Shown: piece by piece, positions 47,509-56,630 of the stretch | Numbering within the stretch: position 1 is the stretch's first letter | Layout: each line of letters starts with the position of its first letter | From: JBGPEQ01 sp050180895 | Lineage (GTDB): Bacteria; Pseudomonadota; Alphaproteobacteria; Dongiales; Dongiaceae | NCBI GenBank assembly: GCA_050180895.1 | Contig: JBFXDS010000004.1 | Location: 124,001 to 188,000 of the forward strand | Reading direction: 5' to 3' | DNA: 64,000 nt | Position numbers and translations under genes: made by a program | The notes under the pieces: generated by a model | What the model was told of the DNA's origin: nothing | Seen by the model: the letters and a program-made list of their open reading frames with translations, nothing else | Databases searched by the model: none

Positions 47509-47840
47509 TGGCCGCGATCGCCGATCTGCTGAGCTGGAGTCTCATCCTCAGCGGCTCGTTGTTCGCGATTACCGGCGGCGTCGGCGTTCTGCGGCTGCCC
47601 GACTTCTACACGCGTCTGCACGGCGCCAGCATCACCGACACGGCCGGCGCCGGCCTCATCATGCTGGGCCTCATGCTCCAGGCGGGGCTCACGCTCGTCA
47701 CGGTCAAGCTCGTGCTGATCCTCGCTTTCCTGTTCCTTACCGGCCCGACCGCCACCCACGCGCTGGCCAGAGCGGCGCTCATCAGCGGCGTGAAGCCGTG
47801 GCAGCGCCGCCTGGAGGAGACCGAGTCATCGAAAGCCTGA
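47508..47840 (+). CDS. Mrp antiporter subunit G-like (MbhC-like)
   Basis: A 110-aa protein with GGVGVLRLPDFYTRLHGASI near residue 22, the signature of MnhG, and three membrane spans, the last VLILAFLFLTGPTATHALAR. ATG overlaps the F-subunit stop. Confidence 0.88.
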   Translation: MAAIADLLSWSLILSGSLFAITGGVGVLRLPDFYTRLHGASITDTAGAGLIMLGLMLQAGLTLVTVKLVLILAFLFLTGPTATHALARAALISGVKPWQRRLEETESSKA

Positions 47841-48373
47841 TCGACATCCTCCTGCTTCTTTTCCTCGCGGCGACAGCAGTCGCCATCGTGCTGCTGCGGA
47901 ACCTGTTCGCCGTCGTGATGCTGAGCGGTATCTACAGCCTGCTTTCCGCCGGACTCTTCGTCGTGCTCGATGCCGTCGACGTCGCATTCACCGAGGCCGC
48001 GGTCGGCGCCGGAATCTCGACCGTCTTGATGCTGGGCACGCTGTTCCTCACGTCGCGCCAGGAGAAGCCGCCGCTGCGACCGGCCGTACTCCCTCTCGCG
48101 ATCGTGCTGGCGACCGGAGCGGTGCTCGTCTACGGCACCTTCGACATGCCGCATTTCGGCGACCCGTCGGCGCCGGTTCACGGCCATGTCGTGCCGCGCT
48201 ACCTTGAGGAGTCGGCGGCGGAGGTCGGCTTGCCCAACGTCGTCACCTCGGTCCTCGCCAGCTATCGCGGCTACGATACGCTGGGCGAAGTGACCGTCAT
48301 CTTCACGGCTGGCGTCGGCGTGCTGCTGTTGCTCGCGGGTTCGCACCGGAGAGCCGGCGGCGGACGCGAATGA
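47798..48373 (+). CDS. MbhD/MbhE-like (DUF4040) subunit, C-terminal part of MrpA
   Basis: About 180-190 aa. Residues up to about 80 form the DUF4040/MbhD domain (LRNLFAVVMLSGIYSLLSAG, VAFTEAAVGAGISTVLML), followed by an MbhE-like half with YRGYDTLGEVTVIFTAGVGV. In classic MrpA this is the C-terminal end; here it is a separate gene. The start is unclear: GTG at 47798 overlaps the previous gene, while the GGAGGAG at 47813 is followed by GTC-ATC and no standard start codon. It ends with an ATGA overlap. Confidence 0.82.
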   Translation: MAAPPGGDRVIESLIDILLLLFLAATAVAIVLLRNLFAVVMLSGIYSLLSAGLFVVLDAVDVAFTEAAVGAGISTVLMLGTLFLTSRQEKPPLRPAVLPLAIVLATGAVLVYGTFDMPHFGDPSAPVHGHVVPRYLEESAAEVGLPNVVTSVLASYRGYDTLGEVTVIFTAGVGVLLLLAGSHRRAGGGRE

Positions 48374-48786
48374 AGCATCACCTGATCCTCCGCGTCGTCG
48401 CGAAGTTGCTCATTCCGTTCATCATGCTCTTCGCGCTCTACGTTCAGTTCCATGGCGACTACGGCCCCGGCGGCGGCTTTCAGGCCGGCGTGATCTTTGC
48501 CGCTGCGATCATCCTCTACGCGATCATCTTCGGCCTTGAAGTCGCCCGCCGCGTCATGCCGCTCGCCCTCGTGCGCGTCATGGTCGCGGCGGGCGTCCTG
48601 ATCTATGCCGGCGTCGGCGTCGCGTCGCTGCTGAGCGGCGGAAGCTTCCTCGACTATTCGGTGCTGGCGCACGACCCGGTGCACGGTCAGCATCTCGGCA
48701 TCCTGCTGATCGAGCTTGGCGTCGGCATCACCGTCGCCGCGGTCATGATCGTCGTCTTCTTCATGTTCGCCGGACGCGGGCGCTAG
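48370..48786 (+). CDS. Mrp antiporter subunit B-like (MbhF-like)
   Basis: A 138-aa protein with four spans and the MnhB motif FHGDYGPGGGFQAGVIFAAA, which in this family lines the channel, then LLIELGVGITVAAVMIVVFF. ATG overlaps the DUF4040 gene stop. Confidence 0.88.
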   Translation: MKHHLILRVVAKLLIPFIMLFALYVQFHGDYGPGGGFQAGVIFAAAIILYAIIFGLEVARRVMPLALVRVMVAAGVLIYAGVGVASLLSGGSFLDYSVLAHDPVHGQHLGILLIELGVGITVAAVMIVVFFMFAGRGR

Positions 48787-48789
48787 CCG

Positions 48790-49140
48790 ATGGTCGTCGG
48801 GCTGTTCAACTACTGGATTGTCGTCGTTCTGATGATGATCGGATTCTACGTCGTCATCGCCCGCGGCAACCTGGTCAAGAAGATCATCGGCCTCAACATC
48901 TTCCAGACCTCCGTCTTCGTCCTCTACATCAGCATGGGCAAGGTCTTCGGCGGCACCGCGCCCATCCTGGCCCCCGGCGTACAGGCCTATTCGAATCCCC
49001 TCCCCCACGTCCTCATCCTCACCGCGATCGTCGTCGGCGTCGCGACGACCGCGCTCGGCCTGGCGCTCGTGGTTCGCATCCGCGAGGCCTACGGCACGGT
49101 CGAGGATGATGAAATTCACGAGCAAGACTTCCGATCGTGA
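48790..49140 (+). CDS. Mrp antiporter subunit C-like (NuoK/MbhG-like)
   Basis: A 116-aa, three-span NuoK homologue: FYVVIARGNLVKKIIGLNIF then VFVLYISMG and PLPHVLILTAIVVGVATTAL. The Leu/Val-rich third span with the family TAIVVG motif is kept. Three bases after the B-like gene. Confidence 0.88.
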   Translation: MVVGLFNYWIVVVLMMIGFYVVIARGNLVKKIIGLNIFQTSVFVLYISMGKVFGGTAPILAPGVQAYSNPLPHVLILTAIVVGVATTALGLALVVRIREAYGTVEDDEIHEQDFRS

Positions 49141-50615
49141 TTCAGCCGCATCTTCCCGCGCTGCAAGTGGTCATCCCCTTGCTGGCGGCCCCGGCCTGCA
49201 TCCTGCTGCGGCAGGCCTCGCTGGCCTGGCTGATGTCCTTTGCAGTCGCGTGCGCCTCCTTCGGCGTCGCCGTTCTGCTCCTGCGGCAGGCGGCCGACGG
49301 GCCGGCGATATCCTACGCGATCGGCGGCTGGCCGCCCCCCTGGGGCATCGAATATCGCATCGACGCTCTCAATGCCTCCCTGCTCGTGATCGTCAGCGCC
49401 GTTAACGCGATCGTCATGATCTTCGCCCGCGCGAGCGTTGAGCGCGAGATCGAAGCCGACCGCATCTATCTCTTCTACGCGGCCTGGCTACTCTGTTTCA
49501 CCGGTCTGCTCGGCATCGTCGCCACGGGCGACGCCTTCAACCTTTTCGTCTTCCTCGAGATCTCGTCTCTGTCCTCCTACGCCCTCATTAGCCTGGGACG
49601 AGATCGGCGCGCGCTGACGTCTGCGTTCCAATACCTAGTCCTCGGGACGATCGGGGCGACGTTCATCCTGATCGGGATCGGCCTCGCGTACATGATGACG
49701 GGGACGCTCAACATGGCCGACCTCGCCCGTCGCCTGGCGGCCGCCGAGGGCAATCGCACCGTGCGGGTCGCCCTCGCCTTTGTCGTCGTCGGCGCCAGCC
49801 TGAAGCTGGCGCTCTTTCCGCTCCATGTCTGGCTGCCGAACGCCTACGCCTACGCCCCCTCGGCGGTGAGCGCCTTCCTCGCCGCGACGGCCACGAAGGT
49901 GTCGGTCTACGTGCTCCTCCGCTTCGTTTTCACGGTTTTCGGCGCAGGCTTCTCCTTCGGTGTCCTGCCGCTCGACGCCATCCTGATGCCGCTCGCGCTC
50001 GTCGCCATGTTCGTCGGCTCGCTCGCGGCCATCGTCCAGGAAGACGTCAAGCGGATGCTGGCCTATTCCAGCGTCGCGCAGATCGGCTACATCGTGCTCG
50101 GCATTTCCTTCGTCACGCAGGATGGCCTGACCGGTGGCATCGTCCACATCTTCAACCATGCTCTCATCAAGGGCGCCATGTTCATGGCGATGGGCTGCGT
50201 CTTCTTCCGCCTCGGCTCGGTCGCCTTGAGCGACATGCGCGGGATCGGCCGGTGCATGCCGTGGACGATGGCGGCCTTCGCCGTCGGCGGCTTCGGCCTC
50301 ATCGGTGTTCCCGGCACCGCGGGATTCATCAGCAAGTGGTATCTGGTCGTCGCCGGTATCGAGGCCGGCTGGTGGCCGGCCGTGCTGGTCCTGGCCAGCT
50401 CGCTGTTGGCGGTGGTCTATGTCTGGCGGGTGATCGAGATCGCCTATCTGCAGCCGGCGCCCGCCGGCCGTCCCGCGCCGGCCGAGGCGCCGTTGTCACT
50501 CCTGCTGCCGACTTGGGTGCTGGCCGCCCTCAGCATCTACTTCGGCATCGACAGCGAGCTCACGGTCGGCGTTGCCCGGCACGCCGCCGCCCTTCTGCTC
50601 GGCGCCGGGTCATGA
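49137..50615 (+). CDS. Mrp antiporter subunit D-like, first copy (MbhH-like)
   Basis: A 492-aa NuoL/M/N-family proton-pumping subunit with about 14 spans. The key residues are present: TM5 Glu in LFVFLEISSLSSYALI, TM7 Lys and the following His in LKLALFPLHVWLP, and the TM8 Lys in AATATKVSVY. GTG start overlaps the previous TGA. It is the first of three such subunits in this operon. Confidence 0.9.
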   Translation: MIQPHLPALQVVIPLLAAPACILLRQASLAWLMSFAVACASFGVAVLLLRQAADGPAISYAIGGWPPPWGIEYRIDALNASLLVIVSAVNAIVMIFARASVEREIEADRIYLFYAAWLLCFTGLLGIVATGDAFNLFVFLEISSLSSYALISLGRDRRALTSAFQYLVLGTIGATFILIGIGLAYMMTGTLNMADLARRLAAAEGNRTVRVALAFVVVGASLKLALFPLHVWLPNAYAYAPSAVSAFLAATATKVSVYVLLRFVFTVFGAGFSFGVLPLDAILMPLALVAMFVGSLAAIVQEDVKRMLAYSSVAQIGYIVLGISFVTQDGLTGGIVHIFNHALIKGAMFMAMGCVFFRLGSVALSDMRGIGRCMPWTMAAFAVGGFGLIGVPGTAGFISKWYLVVAGIEAGWWPAVLVLASSLLAVVYVWRVIEIAYLQPAPAGRPAPAEAPLSLLLPTWVLAALSIYFGIDSELTVGVARHAAALLLGAGS

Positions 50616-52066
50616 TCATCTCGCTCGCTCTGGCCGTACCGTTCGCCGGCGCCCTGCTCGTCGCGCTCGCCGGCCGCTGGCCGAACCTGCGGGAAGCCGC
50701 GACGCTGCTGACGGCAGCCGCGCTTTTCCTGGCTGTGGTGCGCTTGGTGCCGGGAGTGCTCGACGGCGGCCGCCCAGCGCTCAGCCTGGTCGAGATGCTG
50801 CCGGGTCTGGACATCGCCTTCCGCGTCGAGCCGCTCGGCCTCCTGTTCGCCTGCGTCGCGTCGCTTCTCTGGATCGTCAACTCCGTCTACTCGATCGGCT
50901 ACATGCGCGGCAACCAGGAGGAAAACCAGACCCGCTTCTACGTCTGCTTCGCCGTCGCGCTGGGCAGCACGATGGGTATCGCCTTCGCCGCCAACATGCT
51001 GACGCTGTTCCTGTTCTACGAGGCGCTGACGTTGTCCACCTATCCGCTGGTGGTCCACTCCGGCAAGCCGGAGGCGCTGCGGGCCGGTCGTGTCTACCTC
51101 GGAGTTCTGCTGACGACGTCCATCGGCCTGCTGCTCCTGGCCATGCTGTGGACCTGGTCGGTCGCTGGCACGCTGGAGTTCCGCCCCGGCGGCATCCTCG
51201 CCGGTCGCGTCGGCCCGACCGAAATTGGTCTGCTGCTGGCGCTCTACATGTTCGGCATCGGCAAGGCTGCGATCATGCCGGTCCACCGCTGGCTTCCCGC
51301 CGCCATGGTGGCGCCGACGCCTGTCAGTGCCCTGCTGCACGCCGTCGCCGTCGTCAAGGCCGGCGTCTTCACCGTCGTCAAGGTCATCGTCTACATCTTC
51401 GGCATCGACACGCTGCGGCCGGTGGCCGAGGGGGGCTGGCTGGTCTACGTCGCCGGCGCCACGGTCCTGATTGCTTCGATCATCGCGCTCCGTCAGGACA
51501 ACCTGAAGCGGATGCTCGCCTATTCGACCGTCAGCCAGCTCTCCTATGTCGTCCTTGCCGCGGCCGTGCTCGCGCCGCTGTCGATCGTCGGCGCGGCCCT
51601 TCACATCGCCGCCCATGCGTTCGGCAAGATCACGCTGTTCTTCGCCGCCGGATCGATCTACACCGCCGCGCACAAGACCGAGATCAGCCAACTCGCCGGG
51701 ATTGGCCGCCGCATGCCCTGGACCATGGGCGCCTTTGCCATCGGGGCTCTTTCGATGATCGGCGTGCCGCCGACCTTCGGCTTCGTCAGCAAGTGGTACA
51801 TGCTGACGGGCGCCTTGCAGGCGGGGCAGCTCTTCGCCGTCGCCGTCATCATCGTTAGCACCCTGCTCAATGCCGCGTATTTCCTGCCGATTGTTCATGC
51901 CGCTTTCTTTCGCAAGGCAACCGATGAAAACGACGTCGCGCACGGCGAGGCGCCGCTTCCGATCGTGCTTGCCGTCGTCGCGACGGCCGTCGGGACGGTC
52001 CTGCTCTTCGGCGTCGCCGGCCTCCCGCTCGACATCGCCTATCGGATCATCGGAGGACCGCCGTGA
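50612..52066 (+). CDS. Mrp antiporter subunit D-like, second copy
   Basis: A 484-aa NuoL/M/N homologue with the TM5 Glu in LFLFYEALTLSTYPLV, and TM7 Lys and His in GKAAIMPVHRWLP, plus the TM8 Lys in AVAVVKAGVF. All predicted proton-path residues are intact. ATGA overlap with the first copy shows tight coupling. It is clearly different in sequence from both other D-like copies, so this is old divergence and not recent duplication. Confidence 0.9.
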   Translation: MIISLALAVPFAGALLVALAGRWPNLREAATLLTAAALFLAVVRLVPGVLDGGRPALSLVEMLPGLDIAFRVEPLGLLFACVASLLWIVNSVYSIGYMRGNQEENQTRFYVCFAVALGSTMGIAFAANMLTLFLFYEALTLSTYPLVVHSGKPEALRAGRVYLGVLLTTSIGLLLLAMLWTWSVAGTLEFRPGGILAGRVGPTEIGLLLALYMFGIGKAAIMPVHRWLPAAMVAPTPVSALLHAVAVVKAGVFTVVKVIVYIFGIDTLRPVAEGGWLVYVAGATVLIASIIALRQDNLKRMLAYSTVSQLSYVVLAAAVLAPLSIVGAALHIAAHAFGKITLFFAAGSIYTAAHKTEISQLAGIGRRMPWTMGAFAIGALSMIGVPPTFGFVSKWYMLTGALQAGQLFAVAVIIVSTLLNAAYFLPIVHAAFFRKATDENDVAHGEAPLPIVLAVVATAVGTVLLFGVAGLPLDIAYRIIGGPP

Positions 52067-52287
52067 CGCCCCGTTTGACCATCCGCATCCTCTGGATCGT
52101 ATTCGCGGTCATGCTCGCGGCGACTGTGGCGGTCGAGTGGTTCGTGCATCCGTATGGCTTCTTCGTCGTCGACGGAACGTTCGCCTTCAACGCCTGGTAC
52201 GGCTTTGCCGCCTGCGTCGCGCTGATCGTCGTCGCCAAGCTTCTGGGCATCGTCATCAAGCGCCCGGACGACTACTATGACCGCTAG
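52063..52287 (+). CDS. Small membrane protein of the antiporter operon (74 aa)
   Basis: A 74-aa two-span protein: ILWIVFAVMLAATVAVEWFV, an aromatic loop (HPYGFFVVDGTFAFNAWYGF), a second helix ACVALIVVAKLLGIVI, then an acidic/basic tail KRPDDYYDR. The GTG start overlaps the preceding stop and its end overlaps the next start, so it is a built-in operon member, probably an accessory subunit. No named family recognised. Confidence 0.7.
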   Translation: MTPRLTIRILWIVFAVMLAATVAVEWFVHPYGFFVVDGTFAFNAWYGFAACVALIVVAKLLGIVIKRPDDYYDR

Positions 52288-53971
52288 CATCCCCTGGCCG
52301 GCGGTCCTGCCGCCGGGCCTCCTGCTCGTCCTCGGCGGGCTGCTGCTGCCGCTGGCCAACGGCATCGTGCGGCGCGGACTGGTTCTTCTGTTGCCGCTGC
52401 TGACGCTCGCGCTGATTTGGCAGGCGCCCGAGTCGGGGCAAGCCGGCGTTCCGTTTCTCGACTACGTGCTGCTGCCGGTGCACGCGGACGCGCTGTCGCG
52501 TTTGTTCGCCACGATCTTCGCGATCATGGCCTTTGCCGGGGGTGTGTTCGCGCTTAACCAGGCCCACCCGGCCGAGCTGGCCGCGGCCCTGGTCTACGCC
52601 GGCGGCGCCATCGGCGTGACCTTCGCCGGCGACCTGATCACCCTGTTCGTCTTCTGGGAGACGATGGCGCTCGCCTCGACGGTCGTGCTGTGGGCGGCCG
52701 GCGAGCGCGCGGCCGCCGCCGGGTTCCGCTATCTCCTGATCCACCTCCTCGGCGGCGTCGTTCTCATGACCGGCATCGTCGCCCATGCCGCCGCAAGCGG
52801 TTCGGTCGCTTTCACGGCCATGTCGCTCGATGGCGTTGGGTCCTGGCTGATCCTCGCGGGCTTCCTGCTCAATGCGGGCGCGCCGCCGCTCTCGGCCTGG
52901 CTGCCCGATGCCTATCCCGAGGCCTCGCCGAGCGGCATGGTGTTCCTCTCCGCCTTCACCACGAAGACCGCGGTCTATGCCCTGCTGCGCGGCTTTCCCG
53001 GGAGCGAGATACTGATCTTCTTCGGGCTCTACATGGTGTTCTACGGCATCATCTATGCGCTGCTCGAGAACGACATGCGTCGCATCCTCGCCTACAGCAT
53101 CGTCAACCAGGTCGGCTTCATGGTCGCGGGCATCGGCATCGGCACGCCGACGGCCCTCAACGGCGCCGCGGCGCACGCCTTCGCCCACATCATCTACAAG
53201 GCGCTGCTGCTGATGTCCGCCGGCGCCGTCCTCCATATGACGGGCAAGCGCAAGTGCACGGACCTCGGCGGCCTCTACAAGAGCATGCCGCTGACCGCGC
53301 TCTTCGGCATCGTCGGCGCGCTCTCGATCTCCGCCTTCCCGCTCACCTCCGGCTTCGTCAGCAAGTCGCTGATCTCCGAGGCCGCCGCCTATGAGGGCCT
53401 CGCCGTCGTCTGGTTCCTGCTCGCCGCGGCGTCGGCCGGCGTTTTCCTGCATGCCGGCATCAAGTTCCCGTGGTTCGTCTTCTTCCAGACGGATTCCGGG
53501 CTGAGGCCGGCCGAGCCGCCCGCCAACATGCTGCTGGCCATGGCGCTCTTTGCCGCCCTCTGCATCGGCATCGGCGTCTATCCGGAGCCGCTCTACGCCC
53601 TCCTGCCCTTCCCCGTCGACTACGTCCCCTATACCGCGCCGCACGTCGTCTCGCAGCTGCAGCTCCTGCTGTTCTCGGGCCTCGCCTTCTCCGTCATGTT
53701 GCCGCAGATGCGCCGGACCCTCACCATCAGTCTGGACGTCGACTGGTTCTACAGGCGCTTCGGCGCGGCGCTGGCGCGCGAATCGATCGCCCTGGCCAGC
53801 CGGGTGCGCGGCGGCGCGGAGCGCTCGGTGCGGGACCGCGTCGATCGCCTCGTCGCGTTCTTCCGAACCCATGGACCGGACGCGGCCCTGGCCCGTTCCT
53901 GGGCGACGGGCACCATGGTCTTGTGGGTTGCCGTGCTGCTCGCGATCAACCTGATCCTGTACTACATGTGA
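52277..53971 (+). CDS. Mrp antiporter subunit D-like, third copy with altered TM7
   Basis: A 564-aa NuoL/M/N homologue. The TM5 Glu (LFVFWETMALASTVVLW) and TM8 Lys (SAFTTKTAVY) are kept, but the TM7 segment reads NAGAPPLSAWLPDAYPE: at the positions of Lys and His in the two other copies there are Asn and Ser. The C-terminus extends beyond the core with a charged stretch (about 480-545) and a last helix. It may be a structural or regulatory subunit with reduced proton transfer. Last gene of the operon. Confidence 0.87.
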   Translation: MTASIPWPAVLPPGLLLVLGGLLLPLANGIVRRGLVLLLPLLTLALIWQAPESGQAGVPFLDYVLLPVHADALSRLFATIFAIMAFAGGVFALNQAHPAELAAALVYAGGAIGVTFAGDLITLFVFWETMALASTVVLWAAGERAAAAGFRYLLIHLLGGVVLMTGIVAHAAASGSVAFTAMSLDGVGSWLILAGFLLNAGAPPLSAWLPDAYPEASPSGMVFLSAFTTKTAVYALLRGFPGSEILIFFGLYMVFYGIIYALLENDMRRILAYSIVNQVGFMVAGIGIGTPTALNGAAAHAFAHIIYKALLLMSAGAVLHMTGKRKCTDLGGLYKSMPLTALFGIVGALSISAFPLTSGFVSKSLISEAAAYEGLAVVWFLLAAASAGVFLHAGIKFPWFVFFQTDSGLRPAEPPANMLLAMALFAALCIGIGVYPEPLYALLPFPVDYVPYTAPHVVSQLQLLLFSGLAFSVMLPQMRRTLTISLDVDWFYRRFGAALARESIALASRVRGGAERSVRDRVDRLVAFFRTHGPDAALARSWATGTMVLWVAVLLAINLILYYM

Positions 53972-53989
53972 ACCCTGGACATTCGTGAA

Positions 53990-54367
53990 TCACTGCTCGC
54001 ACGGACGCAGCTCGACAAGTGCGTATTCGCCGAGACCGGGCACGATCCCGCTCACTGCTCGGCACTCGCCCGACCAGCACAATCCGTAGTCGGCGGCGAA
54101 TTCCGAATGCGTCAGCCGCAAGGCCTCGATCGGCCGGGCCGCCGGTCGGTAGGCCCACCAGCCGTCGCGCAGCACGGCGCCGTCCGGCGGCTCCATGCCC
54201 GCGCCGCTGCCCTTGATGCGCGCCTCCTCCAGCACCAGCTTGCCGTCGGCGATGCGATAATCCTCCTGCCACTCGACCTTCTCGACCGAGTGGGTCCAGG
54301 TCAGCGTGAAGGCCTCCGTCGCCAGCGTCGCGGCCAGCGCGCCGGCGGCGAGGCACAGCCCGCTCAT
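53990..54367 (-). CDS. DUF1850 protein coupled to TRAP permease
   Basis: A 125-aa protein with an N-terminal hydrophobic lead and the DUF1850 core FTLTWTHSVEKVEWQEDYRI, VLEEARIKGSGAGMEPPDG, then WYxYRP-like WWAYRPAARP. DUF1850 genes typically follow TAXI-type TRAP permeases. Its ATG overlaps the permease TGA. Function unproven, possibly an accessory periplasmic part. Confidence 0.78.
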   Translation of the reverse strand: MSGLCLAAGALAATLATEAFTLTWTHSVEKVEWQEDYRIADGKLVLEEARIKGSGAGMEPPDGAVLRDGWWAYRPAARPIEALRLTHSEFAADYGLCWSGECRAVSGIVPGLGEYALVELRPCEQ

Positions 54368-56457
54368 GCCGGCTTGCGCGCCAGGCGCTGGTGGCGCCAC
54401 CAATGCCAGCCGCCGACCGCGGCCGCCAGGGCGAAGCCGGCCGGATCGGTCCAGGGTAGCGCGAACACCAGCAGCACGGCGGCCACGGTCGCGCCGATGC
54501 GCTCGGCCCAGCTCGCCGGCCCGACCCACCAGCCGGTCGCCGCCGCCCCCCACAGCCCGATGGCGAGAACCGCCTTGGCGAAGACGTAGGCGACCTCGAG
54601 CGGCGTGCCGCCCTGCAGCATCAGCGCCGGCGTGTAGACGAACATGAAGGGCATGACATAGCCGGCGATGCCGAGCTTGGTCGCGGTGAGGCTGATCCTG
54701 ATGTGCGAGACCTTGGCGATCGACTGCGCCGCCAGGCAGGCGAGCGCCACCGGCGGCGTCAGGTCGGCCATGATGCCGAAGTAGAACACGAACATGTGGC
54801 TGACGATGAGCGGCACCCCCAGCTCGAGCAGCGCCGGCGCCGCCATCGCCGCGGTGATGATGTAGTTGGGGATGGTCGGCAGCCCCGTGCCCAGCACCAG
54901 GCAGGCGATCATGGTCATGACCAGGGCCAGGAACAGGCTGTCGCCGGCCAGGTGCAGGATCATGCGCGCCAGCTCGCTGGCGAGGCCCGTCAGCGTCGTC
55001 GCGCCGATGAGGATGCCGACGAGCGCGCAGGCGACGCCGACGCTGAGCGCGCTCTTCGCCGCGTCGGCCATCGCGTCCAACAGCATGCGCTGCGTCTCGC
55101 GCCCGCCGCGCACGAAGAAGCTGGCGCCGACCAGCCCGGCGACCAGCAGCACCGCCGTCGTCTCGATCGGCAGCCGCGCCAGCCGGTCGAGCGCCGCCGC
55201 GGCGACGCCGAGCCCGATCCAGAACAGCACGCGCAGCGCCCGCGGCCCGACGCCGCCCATGACGGCCGCGCCGAGGATCAGCATCGCCGTCAGCATCAGG
55301 CCGATGGTGCCGGCGAACAGCGGCGTGAAGCCGTCGAACAGCAGGAAGACGAGCGCGGCCAGCGGCAGCACCAGGTGCCAGCGCTCCGTCAGCGCCCGCC
55401 GCGCGCTCGGGCAGGCCTCCTTGGCCAGGCCGACGAGCCCGTGCTTGCCGGCCTCCAGATGCACCATCCAGAACACCGAGGCGAAATAGAGCAGCGCCGG
55501 GATCACCGCGGCGATGGCGATCTCCGCATAGGGCACGCCGATCGTCTCCGCCATGATGAAGGCGACCGCGCCCATCACCGGCGGCATGATCTGGCCGCCC
55601 ATGGCCGCCGTCGATTCCACCGCCCCGGCGAACACCGGCCGGTAGCCGAACTTCATCATCAGGGGGATGGTGAACTGCCCGGTCGTCAGCACGTTGGCGA
55701 CGCCGGAGCCGTTGATGGTCGCCATCATGCCGGAGGAGACCACCGCCACCTTGGCCGGCCCGCCCTTGTGGTGGCCCACCGTGCCGAGCGCCACGTCGTT
55801 GAACAGCTTGATCATGCCGGCGCGCTCCAGGAACGCGCCGAACAGGATGAACAGGAAGATGAAGGTGGCGGAGACGTAGGTCGGCACGCCGTAGATGCCC
55901 TCGGTGCCGAGATAGAGCTGGTCCACCACCTGGCCGAAATCGAAGCCGCGATGCACGAGGAAGCCCGGCAGCTCGCGGCCGAAGAGGGCGTAGGGCACGA
56001 AGGCGATGCACATGATCGGCAGGCTCCAGCCCATGAGCCGCCGCGCCGCCTCGAACACCAGGGCGACGACGAGCGTGCCGACGACGAGGTCCGTCAGGTC
56101 GGGATCGCCGGCGCGCAGGATGATGTCGCCCTCGAACGCCCAGTGATAGAGCCCGAGGGCGAAGGCGAGCGCGCCGAGCCCCCAGTCGTACCAGGGGATG
56201 CGCCGCCGCAGCCGCCCGCGCCGCACATCGAACAGCAGGAAGGTCAGCAGCAGCAGGAACCCCACATGCACCGACCGCAGCACGATCGACGAGATCGGGC
56301 TGAACGCCGCCGTGACGATCTGGAAGAACGAGAAGGCCAGCGCGATCCCGAACACGATCCGCGCCGCCCCGCCCTCCAGCCGCGCCGCCTCCGCCCCCTC
56401 CAGCGCCGCCTCGCTGGGCAGCTCCGTCTTGGCCGATTGGTCAACGGCCATCGTCAA
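54364..56457 (-). CDS. TAXI-type TRAP transporter fused permease
   Basis: A 697-aa fusion of the small (DctQ-like, about residues 45-190) and large (DctM-like, about 200-650) membrane subunits, with roughly 16-18 spans. Family motifs include GGQIMPPVMGAVAFIMAE and VLGTGLPTIPNYIITAAMAA. It uses the ion gradient to take up the ligand delivered by a TAXI binding protein, encoded 0.7 kb upstream on the same strand. Substrate unknown; related systems carry glutamate or other small acids. Confidence 0.9.
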   Translation of the reverse strand: MTMAVDQSAKTELPSEAALEGAEAARLEGGAARIVFGIALAFSFFQIVTAAFSPISSIVLRSVHVGFLLLLTFLLFDVRRGRLRRRIPWYDWGLGALAFALGLYHWAFEGDIILRAGDPDLTDLVVGTLVVALVFEAARRLMGWSLPIMCIAFVPYALFGRELPGFLVHRGFDFGQVVDQLYLGTEGIYGVPTYVSATFIFLFILFGAFLERAGMIKLFNDVALGTVGHHKGGPAKVAVVSSGMMATINGSGVANVLTTGQFTIPLMMKFGYRPVFAGAVESTAAMGGQIMPPVMGAVAFIMAETIGVPYAEIAIAAVIPALLYFASVFWMVHLEAGKHGLVGLAKEACPSARRALTERWHLVLPLAALVFLLFDGFTPLFAGTIGLMLTAMLILGAAVMGGVGPRALRVLFWIGLGVAAAALDRLARLPIETTAVLLVAGLVGASFFVRGGRETQRMLLDAMADAAKSALSVGVACALVGILIGATTLTGLASELARMILHLAGDSLFLALVMTMIACLVLGTGLPTIPNYIITAAMAAPALLELGVPLIVSHMFVFYFGIMADLTPPVALACLAAQSIAKVSHIRISLTATKLGIAGYVMPFMFVYTPALMLQGGTPLEVAYVFAKAVLAIGLWGAAATGWWVGPASWAERIGATVAAVLLVFALPWTDPAGFALAAAVGGWHWWRHQRLARKPA

Positions 56458-56484
56458 GACTCATATCGCCTGGCATAACGGCCG

Positions 56485-56567
56485 TGCGTCCTTCGACAAG
56501 CTCAGGATGAGGAAAATTTTTTGTGGCACGAAGAAAAGCCCTCATCCTGAGCCTGTCGAAGGACGCA
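56485..56567. repeat. Palindromic intergenic repeat, copy R7
   Basis: Full-length copy immediately upstream of the TRAP permease gene. Confidence 0.9.
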
Positions 56568-56630
56568 CGGCGCCGATCCCAGCTCTGCATCTCCGTCTCA
56601 AGCCTTTCCTCGAAGAACTTTCATTCCCGA

